From Paraburkholderia fungorum (GTDB lineage Bacteria; Pseudomonadota; Gammaproteobacteria; Burkholderiales; Burkholderiaceae): 64,000 nt of DNA. Where the stretch lies: NCBI RefSeq assembly GCF_900099835.1, contig NZ_FNKP01000001.1, positions 3,348,001 through 3,412,000 on the forward strand, read 5' to 3'. The notes under the pieces were generated by a model. It did not search any database, had not been told where the DNA came from, and saw only the letters and a list, made by a program, of their open reading frames with translations. A program made the position numbers and the translations under genes. Below, piece after piece: positions 1-11,338 of this stretch; the stretch's first letter is position 1; each line of letters starts with the position of its first letter.

Positions 1-22
1 TCCGGTAGCGAGCCAGAGCGTA

Positions 23-874
23 TTAGCGATTACGCCGTCCCGTGCGAAACACGGACGTATCGTCGTAAAACGCGGGCGATTCGTTCTCCGCCCACCAGCC
101 CGGAATGCCGAGCACAGGAAGCGGCGCGAACATGCGGCTCGTGAGTGCGTCGGTGTTCAGCAACGCCGCGCTGACCGATTCATCGAGGTAGGCGTCCCGC
201 GCTGCCCTGCTCCACTCGAAGTACGCGGACGGCACGTCGACGATCCACGCATGTCCCGTGCAGGCCTTGAACGGCGCGATCAGTTTTTCCAGCAACGCGT
301 GTCCGAAGCATCGCACTTCGCAACGCGAGCCCCATGCGCCTCGCCCGGCCGCCAGCAGCGTTTGCCAGTCGAATCCTCTTAGAGCAGCGCTCAACGAAGG
401 ATCAGCGCAAGCAAACAGCAACGCGTTTTCGTCGAATAAAGTCAGCGTATCGCGCACGCCGCCGCGAGTCGGGCCGATGCCCAACACGTCGATCGCCGTC
501 GACTGCCGCGCGTTCAACGCGGCCTTGACGCGCGGAAACGCAAACCACATCGAACCATTGAAGAAATCATGCAGGTTGTGGCGCGTCGGCACGCATCCGG
601 TCGACGCGATATGCGCTTCGTACGAAGCGCCTGGCGGAAGATCGTCCTGCGCGATGAACGCGAGGCGCTGCCCGCGGCCGGTGATCGGCCGCTTCTCGGC
701 GGCGTCGGCGTTCATTTCGGCGAGCAAGGCGGCGTAGCTCGTCAGCGCCGCCTGCTGCCAGCGCTGACCTCTTGCGGCAAACTGCGCGAACCATGGCTTC
801 GACCAGTCGATGGCGGCAAATTCCGACTTCGCCGCATCCTCGTCCGCTGGAAGCCCCGCCTCGTTCGCCAGCAT
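23..874 (-). CDS. DUF3025 domain-containing protein
   Basis: The 283-residue product resembles the DUF3025 family, a conserved betaproteobacterial protein of unknown function. It contains a motif around residues 93-113 (CVPTRHNLHDFFNGSMWFAF region) rich in His, Asp and aromatic residues, which is typical of that family as I remember it. There is no signal peptide or membrane segment. The ATG start lies 25 bp after the pyrC stop on the same strand, so the two genes are probably co-transcribed and translation may be partly coupled. No catalytic role can be assigned. Family recognition is from memory of the family sequence, not from a search. Confidence 0.75.
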   Translation of the reverse strand: MLANEAGLPADEDAAKSEFAAIDWSKPWFAQFAARGQRWQQAALTSYAALLAEMNADAAEKRPITGRGQRLAFIAQDDLPPGASYEAHIASTGCVPTRHNLHDFFNGSMWFAFPRVKAALNARQSTAIDVLGIGPTRGGVRDTLTLFDENALLFACADPSLSAALRGFDWQTLLAAGRGAWGSRCEVRCFGHALLEKLIAPFKACTGHAWIVDVPSAYFEWSRAARDAYLDESVSAALLNTDALTSRMFAPLPVLGIPGWWAENESPAFYDDTSVFRTGRRNR

Positions 875-899
875 TTAATGGGACCTCAAAACGGTAACC

Positions 900-1961
900 T
901 CAAACCAGCCGCCAACCAATCGACTCGCCACCGCGCAACGGCACGACCGGCGTGTCGCCCACCGGCAACTCAGCGGGCAACGTCCATTCCTCGCGAAGCA
1001 GCGTGACCTGCTCGGTATTGCGCGGCAGACCATAGAAATCCGCGCCGAAGAAGCTCGCAAAGCCTTCGAGCTTGTCGAGCGCGCCAGCTTTGTCGAACGC
1101 TTCGGTGTAAAGCTCGAGCGCGTGCAATGCCGTGTAGCAGCCCGCGCAGCCGCAAGCGTGCTCCTTCAAACCCTTCGGATGCGGCGCGCTGTCGGTGCCG
1201 AGGAAGAACCGCGGATTGCCCGACGTCGCCGCCTCGACCAGCGCCACGCGATGCGTCTCGCGCTTCAACACCGGCAGGCAGTAGTAATGCGGACGAATGC
1301 CGCCCTGGAAAATCGCGTTGCGGTTGTACAGCAGATGATGCGCGGTAATCGTCGCGCCCAGCAGGTCCGGCGCGGCACCGGCTTCGCGGATGTAGTCGAC
1401 CGCGTCTTTCGTCGTGATGTGTTCGAACACCACCTTCAGCGCCGGGAACGCGCGGCGCAGCGGCGTCATCACGCGGTCGATGAACACCTTCTCGCGGTCG
1501 AACAGATCGATTTGCGAATCCGTCACTTCGCCGTGCACCAGCAGCGGCATGCCCACTTCCTGCATCACTTCGAGCGTTTTTGCGCACTTCATGATGTCGG
1601 TGACGCCCGCGTCCGAGTTGGTCGTCGCGCCCGCCGGATACAGCTTCACGCCATGCACGAAACCGCTCTCACGCGCGCGGCGGATTTCGTCGGGCGGGGT
1701 GTTGTCGGTCAGGTACAGCGTCATCAGCGGCTCGAATTTCGCGCCCTCGGGAATCGCGGCGATGATCCGCTCGCGGTACGCCTGCGCCATCGCGGTGGTC
1801 GTCACCGGCGGCTTCAGATTCGGCATGATGATCGCGCGGCCGAACTGGCGCGCGGTGTCCGGCAACACGGCGGCGAGCATCTCGCCGTCGCGAACGTGCA
1901 GGTGCCAGTCGTCCGGACGGGCGAGCGTGAGGGAATCGAGGGAAACGTTGGAAGCAGTCAT
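900..1961 (-). CDS. pyrC: Dihydroorotase, PyrC class II
   Basis: Dihydroorotase cyclises N-carbamoyl-L-aspartate to dihydroorotate, the third step of pyrimidine synthesis, in the cytoplasm. The 353-residue product shows the metal-binding HxH at residues 20 and 22 (DWHLHVRDG), the MPNLKPPV segment near 46-53, and GVKLYPAG with the Lys at about 106 that is carboxylated in this family. Further on are the paired His of [10 protein letters not shown] and the GTDSAPH Asp. Length matches E. coli PyrC (about 348). The reading frame opens 24 codons further upstream, but the extra residues are not family-like, so the ATG at 1961 was chosen. DUF3025 follows 25 bp downstream. pyrF, another pyrimidine gene, lies at 44 kb and is not linked. 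Confidence 0.96.
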   Translation of the reverse strand: MTASNVSLDSLTLARPDDWHLHVRDGEMLAAVLPDTARQFGRAIIMPNLKPPVTTTAMAQAYRERIIAAIPEGAKFEPLMTLYLTDNTPPDEIRRARESGFVHGVKLYPAGATTNSDAGVTDIMKCAKTLEVMQEVGMPLLVHGEVTDSQIDLFDREKVFIDRVMTPLRRAFPALKVVFEHITTKDAVDYIREAGAAPDLLGATITAHHLLYNRNAIFQGGIRPHYYCLPVLKRETHRVALVEAATSGNPRFFLGTDSAPHPKGLKEHACGCAGCYTALHALELYTEAFDKAGALDKLEGFASFFGADFYGLPRNTEQVTLLREEWTLPAELPVGDTPVVPLRGGESIGWRLV

Positions 1962-2127
1962 GGCAAGTGGGGACGAGACTCTGCGGCAAAAGCCAATCAA
2001 CCCGGTCAAACCGCCTTGTTGCGGCCTGAACACACGTCAATTTTGCTATTTGGCGTTTCTGGCTCGGTGATATGCTTGGAAAATCATCATTGTAACGGCT
2101 CGCCCCGTTCACAGGCTTACCTGCAAC

Positions 2128-3078
2128 ATGTGCCAACTCCTCGGAATGAACTGCGCCGCGCCGACGGACGTCACGTTCTCTTTCACCGGCTTTGCGGCGC
2201 GTGGCGGCGTCACCGATCACCATGCCGACGGCTGGGGTATCGCCTTCTTCGAAGACAAAGCGTGCCGTTTGTTCATCGACCATCAATCGTCGGCCACGTC
2301 GCCGATCGCCGAGATGGTCAAGCGTTATCCGATCAAATCGAAGAACACGATCGCGCATATCCGCAAGGCGACGCAGGGGCATATCCTGCTCGAAAACTGC
2401 CATCCGTTCATGCGCGAATTGTGGGGACGTCACTGGATTTTCGCGCACAACGGCGATCTGAAAGAGTACGCGCCTGAACTGACCGGCGTGTATCAGCCGG
2501 TCGGCACGACCGACAGCGAACTCGCTTTCTGCGCGCTGCTGGAAGGCTTGCGCAAGGCTTTTCCGGGGGCGCAGCAGCCGCCGCTCGCCGAACTATTCGC
2601 CGCGCTCGAAACGATCACGCGCGACATCACACAGTTCGGCGTGTTCAATTTTCTGATGTCGAATGGCCAGGCGCTGTTCGCGCATTGCTCGACGCATCTG
2701 CATTACATCGTGCGGCGCTGGCCGTTTTCAACCGCGCATCTGGTCGATGCAGATGTATCGATCGATTTCGCCAAATACACGACGCCGGAAGACCGCGTCG
2801 CAGTGATTGCGACCAAGCCACTGACCGACAACGAAGTGTGGACCGCGTTCGAACCGGGCGATCTGATGATGTTCCAGCACGGCGAAGTGATCGACCGTGT
2901 GAATGTGCCGGTGCCGGCGTCGGTGCTGGAAAAGCTGCGCAATCCGGCGCTGGATGCATCCGCGTCGGCCACGACGATTGCGGCATCGATCACGCCGACA
3001 GTGTCCGAAACAGACACGCTGGCGGCCAATGAAATCGACATCGAAGCCGCAGACGATACCGCCGCGTTCGAATCCTGA
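2128..3078 (+). CDS. Class II glutamine amidotransferase, YafJ-like
   Basis: The product (316 residues) starts Met-Cys, so Cys2 becomes the N-terminal nucleophile after Met removal, as in N-terminal-nucleophile glutamine amidotransferases. Family motifs follow: HHADGWGIAF near residues 31-40, AHIRKAT near 76-82 and FAHNGDL near 106-112. The match is to the free-standing YafJ type, with no synthetase domain attached. The last ~45 residues are Ala/Thr/Ser-rich and look disordered. The acceptor for the released ammonia is unknown. It is divergent from pyrC (166-bp shared upstream region) and ends in a strong terminator at 3096-3127. Confidence 0.88.
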   Translation: MCQLLGMNCAAPTDVTFSFTGFAARGGVTDHHADGWGIAFFEDKACRLFIDHQSSATSPIAEMVKRYPIKSKNTIAHIRKATQGHILLENCHPFMRELWGRHWIFAHNGDLKEYAPELTGVYQPVGTTDSELAFCALLEGLRKAFPGAQQPPLAELFAALETITRDITQFGVFNFLMSNGQALFAHCSTHLHYIVRRWPFSTAHLVDADVSIDFAKYTTPEDRVAVIATKPLTDNEVWTAFEPGDLMMFQHGEVIDRVNVPVPASVLEKLRNPALDASASATTIAASITPTVSETDTLAANEIDIEAADDTAAFES

Positions 3079-3095
3079 CCGAATAAGTCGCCCAC

Positions 3096-3127
3096 AAAAA
3101 AAGCCGCTATAAATAGCGGCTTTTTTT
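3096..3127. terminator. Bidirectional intrinsic terminator
   Basis: A perfect 7-bp stem GCCGCTA/TAGCGGC with a 4-nt loop is flanked by seven A on the left and seven T on the right, so it can act on both strands. It lies between the convergent amidotransferase gene and gltL. Confidence 0.93.
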
Positions 3128-3177
3128 CATTCTGAGCACACGGCCAGACAACACCGGCCGCGTAATCAAGCTCAATC

Positions 3178-3903
3178 TCAGTGCAGGATCTTCGCCAGAA
3201 AATCCTTCGCGCGATCCGACTTCGGGTTCGCGAAGAAATCTTCCTTGCGGTCGTCTTCGACGATCAAGCCCTTGTCCATGAAGATCACGCGATGCGCGAC
3301 CTTCTTCGCAAAGCCCATTTCGTGCGTGACGCACATCATGGTCATGCCTTCCTGCGCGAGTTCGACCATCACATCGAGCACTTCGTTGATCATTTCCGGA
3401 TCGAGCGCCGACGTGGGTTCGTCGAACAGCATCGCGATCGGGTCCATCGACAACGCGCGCGCAATCGCCACACGCTGCTGCTGACCACCCGACAACTGCC
3501 CCGGAAATTTGTCCGCATGCGCACGCAGGCCCACGCGATCAAGCAGCTTCAGTCCCTTCGCGGTGGCTTCGTCGTTCGAACGGCCGAGCACCTTCACCTG
3601 CGCGAGCGTGAGGTTCTGCACGATCGACAGATGCGGGAACAGCTCGAAGTGCTGGAACACCATACCGACCTTCGAACGCAGCTTCGACAGATTGGTTTTC
3701 TTGTCCGTCAGCGACTGGCCGTTGATAACGATTTCGCCCTTCTGGAACGGCTCCAGGCCGTTGACGGTTTTGATCAGCGTGGATTTGCCCGAGCCCGACG
3801 GCCCGCACACCACCACCACTTCACCTTTTTTGACTTCCGTCGTGCAGTCGGTCAGCACCTGAAACTGGCCGTACCACTTCGAAACATTTTTGATGGAGAT
3901 CAT
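3178..3903 (-). CDS. gltL: Glutamate/aspartate ABC transporter ATPase GltL
   Basis: This is the ATP-binding subunit (241 residues) that powers the GltIJKL importer at the inner membrane. Walker A is GPSGSGKS at residues 34-41, followed by a Q-loop ([11 protein letters not shown]), the ABC signature LSGGQQQR, Walker B ...[13 protein letters not shown] and the switch His in CVTHEMGF. Length and sequence fit the polar amino acid transport ATPase family, GltL/GlnQ group. The ATG at 3903 overlaps the gltK stop (ATGA), and a purine-rich AAAGGT lies in front of it; an upstream in-frame start would add 22 unrelated residues. It is the last gene of the glt operon and runs into the terminator at 3096-3127. 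Confidence 0.95.
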   Translation of the reverse strand: MISIKNVSKWYGQFQVLTDCTTEVKKGEVVVVCGPSGSGKSTLIKTVNGLEPFQKGEIVINGQSLTDKKTNLSKLRSKVGMVFQHFELFPHLSIVQNLTLAQVKVLGRSNDEATAKGLKLLDRVGLRAHADKFPGQLSGGQQQRVAIARALSMDPIAMLFDEPTSALDPEMINEVLDVMVELAQEGMTMMCVTHEMGFAKKVAHRVIFMDKGLIVEDDRKEDFFANPKSDRAKDFLAKILH

Positions 3904-4577
3904 CTTGCGACCTTTTTCTGAAGACCTTTGACGAGGCTCGACGCGATCACGCAGACCACGAAATAACACGCGCCCGCGAACAGTACCATTTCGATGTTCG
4001 TACCGTCACGATCGCCAATATTCGTGGCGGTGCGGAAGAAGTCGGCGAGGCTGATCACGTAGACGAGCGACGTATCCTGAAACAGCACGATACCTTGTGT
4101 GAGCAACAAAGGCACCATTGCGCGGAACGCCTGCGGCAATACGATCAGGCGCATGGCCTGCGAATAGCTCATGCCGAGCGCGAACGCAGCGTTGACCTGC
4201 CCGCGCGGCACCGCCTGAATGCCCGCACGAATGATCTCGGAATAATACGCGGCCTCGAACAGCGAGAACGCGACCATCGCCGACGCGAGGCGGATGTCGA
4301 TATCCGGCGACAGCCCGAGCACGTTCTGCAGCACTTGCGGCACGATCAGGAAGAACCACAGCAGCACCATCACCAGCGGGATAGAACGGAAGATCGTCAC
4401 ATAACCCTTCGCGAACCACTCGAAGGGTTTGAACGACGACAGCCGCAGCATCGCGAGAATGGTGCCCCAGATGATGCCGAACACGATCGCGATCAGCGTG
4501 ATCTTGAACGTGACGACAGCGCCGGTCCACAGCGTAGGCAGTGCGCCCGGAATACCGCTCCAGTCGAAATGATGCAT
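3900..4577 (-). CDS. gltK: Glutamate/aspartate ABC permease GltK
   Basis: One of the two transmembrane subunits (225 residues) of the glutamate/aspartate importer. About five hydrophobic segments are visible, with the EAA loop typical of His/Glu/Gln permeases ([18 protein letters not shown], about residues 113-130) that docks onto GltL. Two start codons are possible, GTG at 4580 and ATG at 4577. The GGAGG Shine-Dalgarno sits 6 nt before the ATG but only 3 nt before the GTG, so the ATG is preferred. It overlaps the gltJ stop by one base and gltL by four, indicating translational coupling. Confidence 0.94.
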   Translation of the reverse strand: MHHFDWSGIPGALPTLWTGAVVTFKITLIAIVFGIIWGTILAMLRLSSFKPFEWFAKGYVTIFRSIPLVMVLLWFFLIVPQVLQNVLGLSPDIDIRLASAMVAFSLFEAAYYSEIIRAGIQAVPRGQVNAAFALGMSYSQAMRLIVLPQAFRAMVPLLLTQGIVLFQDTSLVYVISLADFFRTATNIGDRDGTNIEMVLFAGACYFVVCVIASSLVKGLQKKVAR

Positions 4578-5317
4578 CACTTGCCTCCGATATAGCCGGG
4601 CAACCGGGTTCTGGCTTCGACCCAGCGCATCAGTTGCATCACGACCAGGTTGATCAGCATGTACGCGACCGTGACGGCGATGAATGATTCATAAGTCTGC
4701 GACGTGTAGTCGACCAGCTGACGCGCCTGCGCGGACAGATCGAGCAGACCGATCGTCGACGCGACCGCCGAGTTCTTGAAGATATTCAGAAACTCGGACG
4801 TGAGCGGCGGCACGATGATCCGGTACGCAACCGGCAGCAGCACATAGCGATACGTCTGCCATTGCGTAAAGCCCATTGCCAGACCCGCGGCACGCTGGCC
4901 GCGCGGCAGCGCGTTGATGCCCGAGCGCACCTGCTCGCACACGCGCGCGGCGGTGAACAGGCCCAGGCACAGAATGGACGACGAAAAGAACTGCGCGCCG
5001 GGCGGCAGTTGCTTGAACCAGTTGCCCATCGATACAGGCAGCAACTCCGGTATCACCAGATACCAGATGAAGAACTGCACGATTAGCGGGATGTTGCGAA
5101 AAATGGCGACGTAAAGTGTGCCGATGCCGGATGCCCATTTATTCGGCACCGTCCGCAGCACGCCGAAAAACGAACCGACGATCAGCGCGATGACCCATGC
5201 CGACAACGACACGGTCACCGTCACCCACAAGCCTGAAAACAGCCAGCCCAGATAGGTGGTCGGCTCGCCGGTGGAGACCGGACTCAGCAGAATGCCCCAG
5301 TTCCAGTGATATGACAT
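4577..5317 (-). CDS. gltJ: Glutamate/aspartate ABC permease GltJ
   Basis: The second transmembrane subunit (246 residues). It begins [11 protein letters not shown], very like the MSxxWNWG start of E. coli GltJ, and carries the EAA-type loop [21 protein letters not shown] in the middle. A TTG two codons upstream opens the frame, but the ATG at 5317 has a GGAG about 9 nt before it. It is separated from gltI by an 91-bp gap containing a terminator-like hairpin (5333-5370), so it should be expressed less than the binding protein. Start and stop couple it to gltK. Confidence 0.94.
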   Translation of the reverse strand: MSYHWNWGILLSPVSTGEPTTYLGWLFSGLWVTVTVSLSAWVIALIVGSFFGVLRTVPNKWASGIGTLYVAIFRNIPLIVQFFIWYLVIPELLPVSMGNWFKQLPPGAQFFSSSILCLGLFTAARVCEQVRSGINALPRGQRAAGLAMGFTQWQTYRYVLLPVAYRIIVPPLTSEFLNIFKNSAVASTIGLLDLSAQARQLVDYTSQTYESFIAVTVAYMLINLVVMQLMRWVEARTRLPGYIGGK

Positions 5318-5332
5318 GAGCAAGACTCCAGC

Positions 5333-5370
5333 AAAAAGAAACGGAAGAAGCGCGTGGCCCCTTCCGTTTC
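5333..5370 (-). terminator. Intercistronic attenuator hairpin between gltI and gltJ
   Basis: A perfect 10-bp stem, GAAACGGAAG (5338-5347) against CTTCCGTTTC (5361-5370), with a 13-nt loop. Read on the minus strand it is followed directly by five T (5333-5337) and then by the gltJ Shine-Dalgarno. This is the form of a weak intrinsic terminator inside an operon; partial read-through would favour the periplasmic binding protein over the membrane subunits. Confidence 0.72.
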
Positions 5371-5408
5371 GTTCAGCGTTTCAAAAAGACAGCTAAGGTT
5401 TGATCGAC

Positions 5409-6302
5409 TTAGTCGATTGCCTTGTCGTTCGGATTCTTGAACAGCGCCTTCATGTCGTCGCTTTGCGGGAAGTTCAGGTTCAAACCCTTCGGCGGAATCG
5501 GCGATTCGAACCACTTCTTGTAGATCGCATCGGCCTGGCCCGAGGTCTGGACCTTGGCGATCGCGTCGTCGGCGACCTTCTTGAATTCCGGATCGTTCTT
5601 GCGCAGCATGCAGCCGTACGCTTCACGCGATTGCGGCGCGCCGACGATCACGAAATCGCCCGGATTGTTCGACTTCGCGCGCTCGCCCGCGAGCAATGCG
5701 TCGTCCATCATGAACGCAGCGGCACGGCCCGTGGACAAGGTCAGGAACGACTCGCCATGGTCCTTCGCGCTGATGATGTTCATGCCCATGCTCTTTTCCT
5801 GATTCATCTTGCGAAGCAGGCGCTCGGACGTGGTGCCGGCGGTCGTCACGACCGTCTTGCCCTTCAGGTCGGCCCAGTCTTTGATGCCGGAGTCTTTCTT
5901 GGTCATCATGCGCGTGCCGATCACGAAAATCGTGTTCGTGAACGCAGCCTGTTGCTGGCGCTCGAGGTTGTTCGTGGTCGAACCGCACTCGATGTCGACC
6001 GTGCCGTTCTGCACCAGCGGAATACGGTTTTGCGACGTGACCGGCGTGAGCTTCACCTTCAGGTTAGGCATGTTCAGCTTCTGCTTCACTGCCTCGACCA
6101 CGGCCAGCGCGTACTCCTGCGAATAGCCGATTACATTCTGTTTGTCGTCGTAATACGAGAACGGAATCGACGATTCGCGATGGCCCAGCGAAATGACGCC
6201 CGTGTCCTTGATCTTTTTCAGTGTGCCGGCGTCCTGCGCTTGCGCGCCAACGGTAAACAGACCGAGTGTCGCGAGCAGCAGCGCAGCTTTTTTAACCTTC
6301 AT
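5409..6302 (-). CDS. gltI: Glutamate/aspartate periplasmic binding protein GltI
   Basis: The solute-binding subunit (297 residues) of the GltIJKL importer. A signal peptide is evident: MKVKK, a hydrophobic core, and a likely cut after GAQA at residue 22. The mature part fits the SBP-3 family for polar amino acids (IKDTGVISLGHRESSIPFSY; VDIECGSTTNN). It is the first gene of the glt operon, and its upstream region (6303-6572) is shared with the end of gdhA. The downstream hairpin suggests it is made in excess over GltJKL. Confidence 0.95.
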   Translation of the reverse strand: MKVKKAALLLATLGLFTVGAQAQDAGTLKKIKDTGVISLGHRESSIPFSYYDDKQNVIGYSQEYALAVVEAVKQKLNMPNLKVKLTPVTSQNRIPLVQNGTVDIECGSTTNNLERQQQAAFTNTIFVIGTRMMTKKDSGIKDWADLKGKTVVTTAGTTSERLLRKMNQEKSMGMNIISAKDHGESFLTLSTGRAAAFMMDDALLAGERAKSNNPGDFVIVGAPQSREAYGCMLRKNDPEFKKVADDAIAKVQTSGQADAIYKKWFESPIPPKGLNLNFPQSDDMKALFKNPNDKAID

Positions 6303-6572
6303 GTTGTGATCTCCTTGGCAAGAACCGGCGCCAGTTTAGCAAAGTAATTATTCTGAAAGTATCGTTATAAGCCCTGTTGTTGCGCGCGCGCCGCTACGGG
6401 TTTTTGCGCGCTTTCAGGGCCATCCGGTCAGGCTTTCCGGATATGCGAAGGCGGGCGGCACCGATAGGATGCCGCCCGCCAGGTAAAACACGCCGTCTCG
6501 TGGACGGCGTTCAGCCAGGAATCGACGGCGAACCCGCTTGTGGGCGGGCCGGCCGCTATTCAGACATAAGGA
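6303..6572. promoter_or_regulatory. gdhA-gltI intergenic region with strong hairpin
   Basis: The 270-bp gap holds the gltI promoter region and the gdhA 3' end. An 11-bp perfect inverted repeat, GGCGGGCGGCA (6450-6460) against TGCCGCCCGCC (6470-6480), has no T-run on either side, so it is not a standard terminator. The gdhA terminator is listed separately. No clear promoter hexamers were identified. Confidence 0.5.
6485..6510 (-). terminator. Probable terminator of gdhA
   Basis: The stem ACGCCGTC (6490-6497) / GACGGCGT (6503-6510) has a 5-nt loop and is followed on the minus strand by TGTTTTA. It lies 62 bp after the gdhA stop. Confidence 0.7.
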
Positions 6573-7886
6573 TCAGGGATACAGGCCGCGCAGTTCGCGC
6601 GCTTCCAGAATCCGCTTACAAGCGACGATAAACGCCGCCGTCCGCACCGAGACTTTCTGCTCGCTCGACACTTGCCACACCGCGGTGAAGGCCTCGCGCA
6701 TGACACGCTCCAGACGCTGGTTGATCTCGTCTTCGGTCCAGAAGAAGCTCGAGAAATCCTGCACCCATTCGAAGTACGAAACCGTCACGCCGCCCGCGTT
6801 CGCCACCACGTCCGGGATCACGAGGATGCCGCGATCGTGCAGGATGTCGTCCGCTGCCGTGGTGGTCGGGCCGTTGGCGCCTTCCACGACGATCTTCGTC
6901 TTGATCTTGCCGGCATTTTTCTCGGTGATCTGGTTTTCCAGCGCGGCCGGGATCAGGATGTCCGATTCGACCGTCCAGAATTCTTCGTTCGTTACGGCGT
7001 CCGCTTCGGGGAAACCGCCCACGCCGCCCGTTTTCGCAACGTGTTCGAGCAGTGCGCGCGCATCGATGCCGGTCGACTTGTACAGCGAGCCGGTGTGATC
7101 CTGCACGGCGACCACTTTCGCGCCCGCTTCCTGGAACAGGCGCGCCGCGATCCCGCCGACGTTACCGAAGCCCTGCACCGCAATGCGTGCGCCTTCGATA
7201 TCGAGGCCGACGCGGCGTGCCGCTTCGCTGCCCACCACGAACACGCCACGGCCGGTCGCTTCGCGACGGCCCAGCGAGCCGCCGAGCGTGATCGGCTTGC
7301 CGGTCACGACGCCGGTGGCCGTCTGCCCCTGGTTCATCGAGTACGTGTCCATCATCCACGCCATGATCTGCTCGTTCGTGTTCACGTCCGGCGCGGGAAT
7401 GTCGGTGTTAGGTCCGATGATGATGCCGATTTCGCTCGTGTAGCGGCGCGTCATGCGCTCCAGCTCGCCACGCGACAAGGTGCGCGGATCGACGCGGATA
7501 CCGCCCTTCGCGCCGCCGTACGGCACGTTCACGGCCGCGTTCTTCACCGACATCCACGCGGACAGCGCCATCACTTCCGACAACGTCACGTCCTGGTGAT
7601 ACCGCACACCACCCTTGCCTGGACCGCGCGAAACGTTGTGCTGCACGCGATAGCCTTCGAAGTGCGCGACGGTGCCGTTATCGAGCTCGATGGGCACGTC
7701 GACGATCAGAATGCGCTTCGGGCGCTTGAGGGTTTCGAGCCAGCGTGACAGCGAGCCGAGGTACGGCGCGACGCGGTCGACCTGACGCAGGTAGTTGCCC
7801 CACGGGCCGAGGTTATCGCTATTGAGGTAGGAAGGAACGGACTGCAACGATGATGCGGATTGGACAGCTTGCGGCTGGGAAGACAT
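6573..7886 (-). CDS. gdhA: Glutamate dehydrogenase (Glu/Leu/Phe/Val family)
   Basis: Glutamate dehydrogenase converts glutamate to 2-oxoglutarate and ammonia with NAD(P). The 437-residue product has the substrate motif [10 protein letters not shown] near residues 91-100, the catalytic Lys at about 127 in [10 protein letters not shown], and a Rossmann fold with VQGFGNVGG near the middle. Length and motifs fit the hexameric Glu/Leu/Phe/Val dehydrogenases. Cofactor preference was not determined. It sits immediately upstream of the glt transporter operon on the same strand, so uptake and oxidative deamination of glutamate are neighbours, though a terminator separates them. A LysR regulator lies upstream in the same orientation. 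Confidence 0.93.
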   Translation of the reverse strand: MSSQPQAVQSASSLQSVPSYLNSDNLGPWGNYLRQVDRVAPYLGSLSRWLETLKRPKRILIVDVPIELDNGTVAHFEGYRVQHNVSRGPGKGGVRYHQDVTLSEVMALSAWMSVKNAAVNVPYGGAKGGIRVDPRTLSRGELERMTRRYTSEIGIIIGPNTDIPAPDVNTNEQIMAWMMDTYSMNQGQTATGVVTGKPITLGGSLGRREATGRGVFVVGSEAARRVGLDIEGARIAVQGFGNVGGIAARLFQEAGAKVVAVQDHTGSLYKSTGIDARALLEHVAKTGGVGGFPEADAVTNEEFWTVESDILIPAALENQITEKNAGKIKTKIVVEGANGPTTTAADDILHDRGILVIPDVVANAGGVTVSYFEWVQDFSSFFWTEDEINQRLERVMREAFTAVWQVSSEQKVSVRTAAFIVACKRILEARELRGLYP

Positions 7887-8024
7887 GAACGCTCCGGCGT
7901 TGATCGAATACGTGCATTGTCGAAAAACGCCGTTTTGAAATCCAATGCCGTTTCATTATCCGATTATGTTTTTTTTGCATAACGTTCGGAAAGCCGCAAT
8001 TTCGCGTCGTGAGCGTGCAGGTTT

Positions 8025-10724
<2,700 letters not shown>

Positions 10725-10744
10725 ACGCGACTGCTTTGCTCATG

Positions 10745-10804
10745 GCAGCCTCGTTTCACACGAGGCTGCACGAAAAAAAAGCCGCTCCGAGGAGCGGCTT
10801 TTTT
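10745..10804. terminator. Tandem hairpins and terminator after purB
   Basis: The first hairpin, GCAGCCTCG (10745-10753) / CGAGGCTGC (10761-10769), has no T-run. The second, GCCGCTC/GAGCGGC (10781-10798), is flanked by eight A and six T, so it can stop transcription from both purB and the convergent gluconate operon. Confidence 0.92.
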
Positions 10805-10833
10805 ACGGCTCTACAACGAGCGAGTTAGCAAAC

Positions 10834-11328
10834 TCACCGTTGTTCGACCTGCTTGAGCACGTCATCGACGATCTCTTCGGGCGTCAACTCGATGCTCACC
10901 GTGATCGCTTCATCCGAACCCGGCTCTTCAAGCGTATCAAGCTGGCTTTGCAGCAGCGACGGATCGAAGAAATGCCCGGTGCGCGTCGTCAAACGCTCTT
11001 CGAGCACAGCCCGGGTGCCCTTCAGATAAACGAAGCACACGTCCTTGTCGCCGTCGCGCAGAACATCGCGATACGAGCGCTTCAGCGACGAGCACGTGAA
11101 CACCGCCGTCTCGCCCGCCTTCTGCTTTTCCACAATCGCCGCGCGGATGGTTTTCAGCCACGGCCAACGGTCCTCGTCGGTGAGAGGAATGCCGTGGTGC
11201 ATCTTTTCCTTGTTGGCGGCGCTGTGAAACGCGTCGCCGTCGGTGAATGCGCAGTGCAGGCGCTCCGCCAGCATTTCGCCAATCTTCGATTTGCCGGCGC
11301 CCGACACGCCCATTGCGATCAAAATCAT
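10834..11328 (-). CDS. gntK: Gluconate kinase
   Basis: Gluconokinase phosphorylates gluconate to 6-phosphogluconate, the entry to the Entner-Doudoroff pathway. The 164-residue protein has the P-loop GVSGAGKS near residues 7-14, then the family blocks TDGDAFHS, HHGIPLTDEDRWPW and VYLKGT. Length fits GntK (about 175). The ATG at 11328 has a strong AAGGAG in front; a TTG six codons upstream is less likely. It starts 10 bp after the permease stop, with its Shine-Dalgarno overlapping that stop codon. With edd-eda and hexR nearby, the block forms a full gluconate route. Confidence 0.95.
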   Translation of the reverse strand: MILIAMGVSGAGKSKIGEMLAERLHCAFTDGDAFHSAANKEKMHHGIPLTDEDRWPWLKTIRAAIVEKQKAGETAVFTCSSLKRSYRDVLRDGDKDVCFVYLKGTRAVLEERLTTRTGHFFDPSLLQSQLDTLEEPGSDEAITVSIELTPEEIVDDVLKQVEQR

Positions 11329-11338
11329 CAAAAACTCC

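Noticed and set aside
1122..2477. A 451-codon plus-strand frame over pyrC and the amidotransferase
   Set aside because: Shadow of two recognised genes, Arg-rich and without motifs.
6314..6335. A sigma-54-like promoter (TGGCGC ... TTGCC) before gltI
   Set aside because: The distance between the GG and GC elements is 11 instead of 10 bases, and it would place the start almost on the gltI ribosome site.
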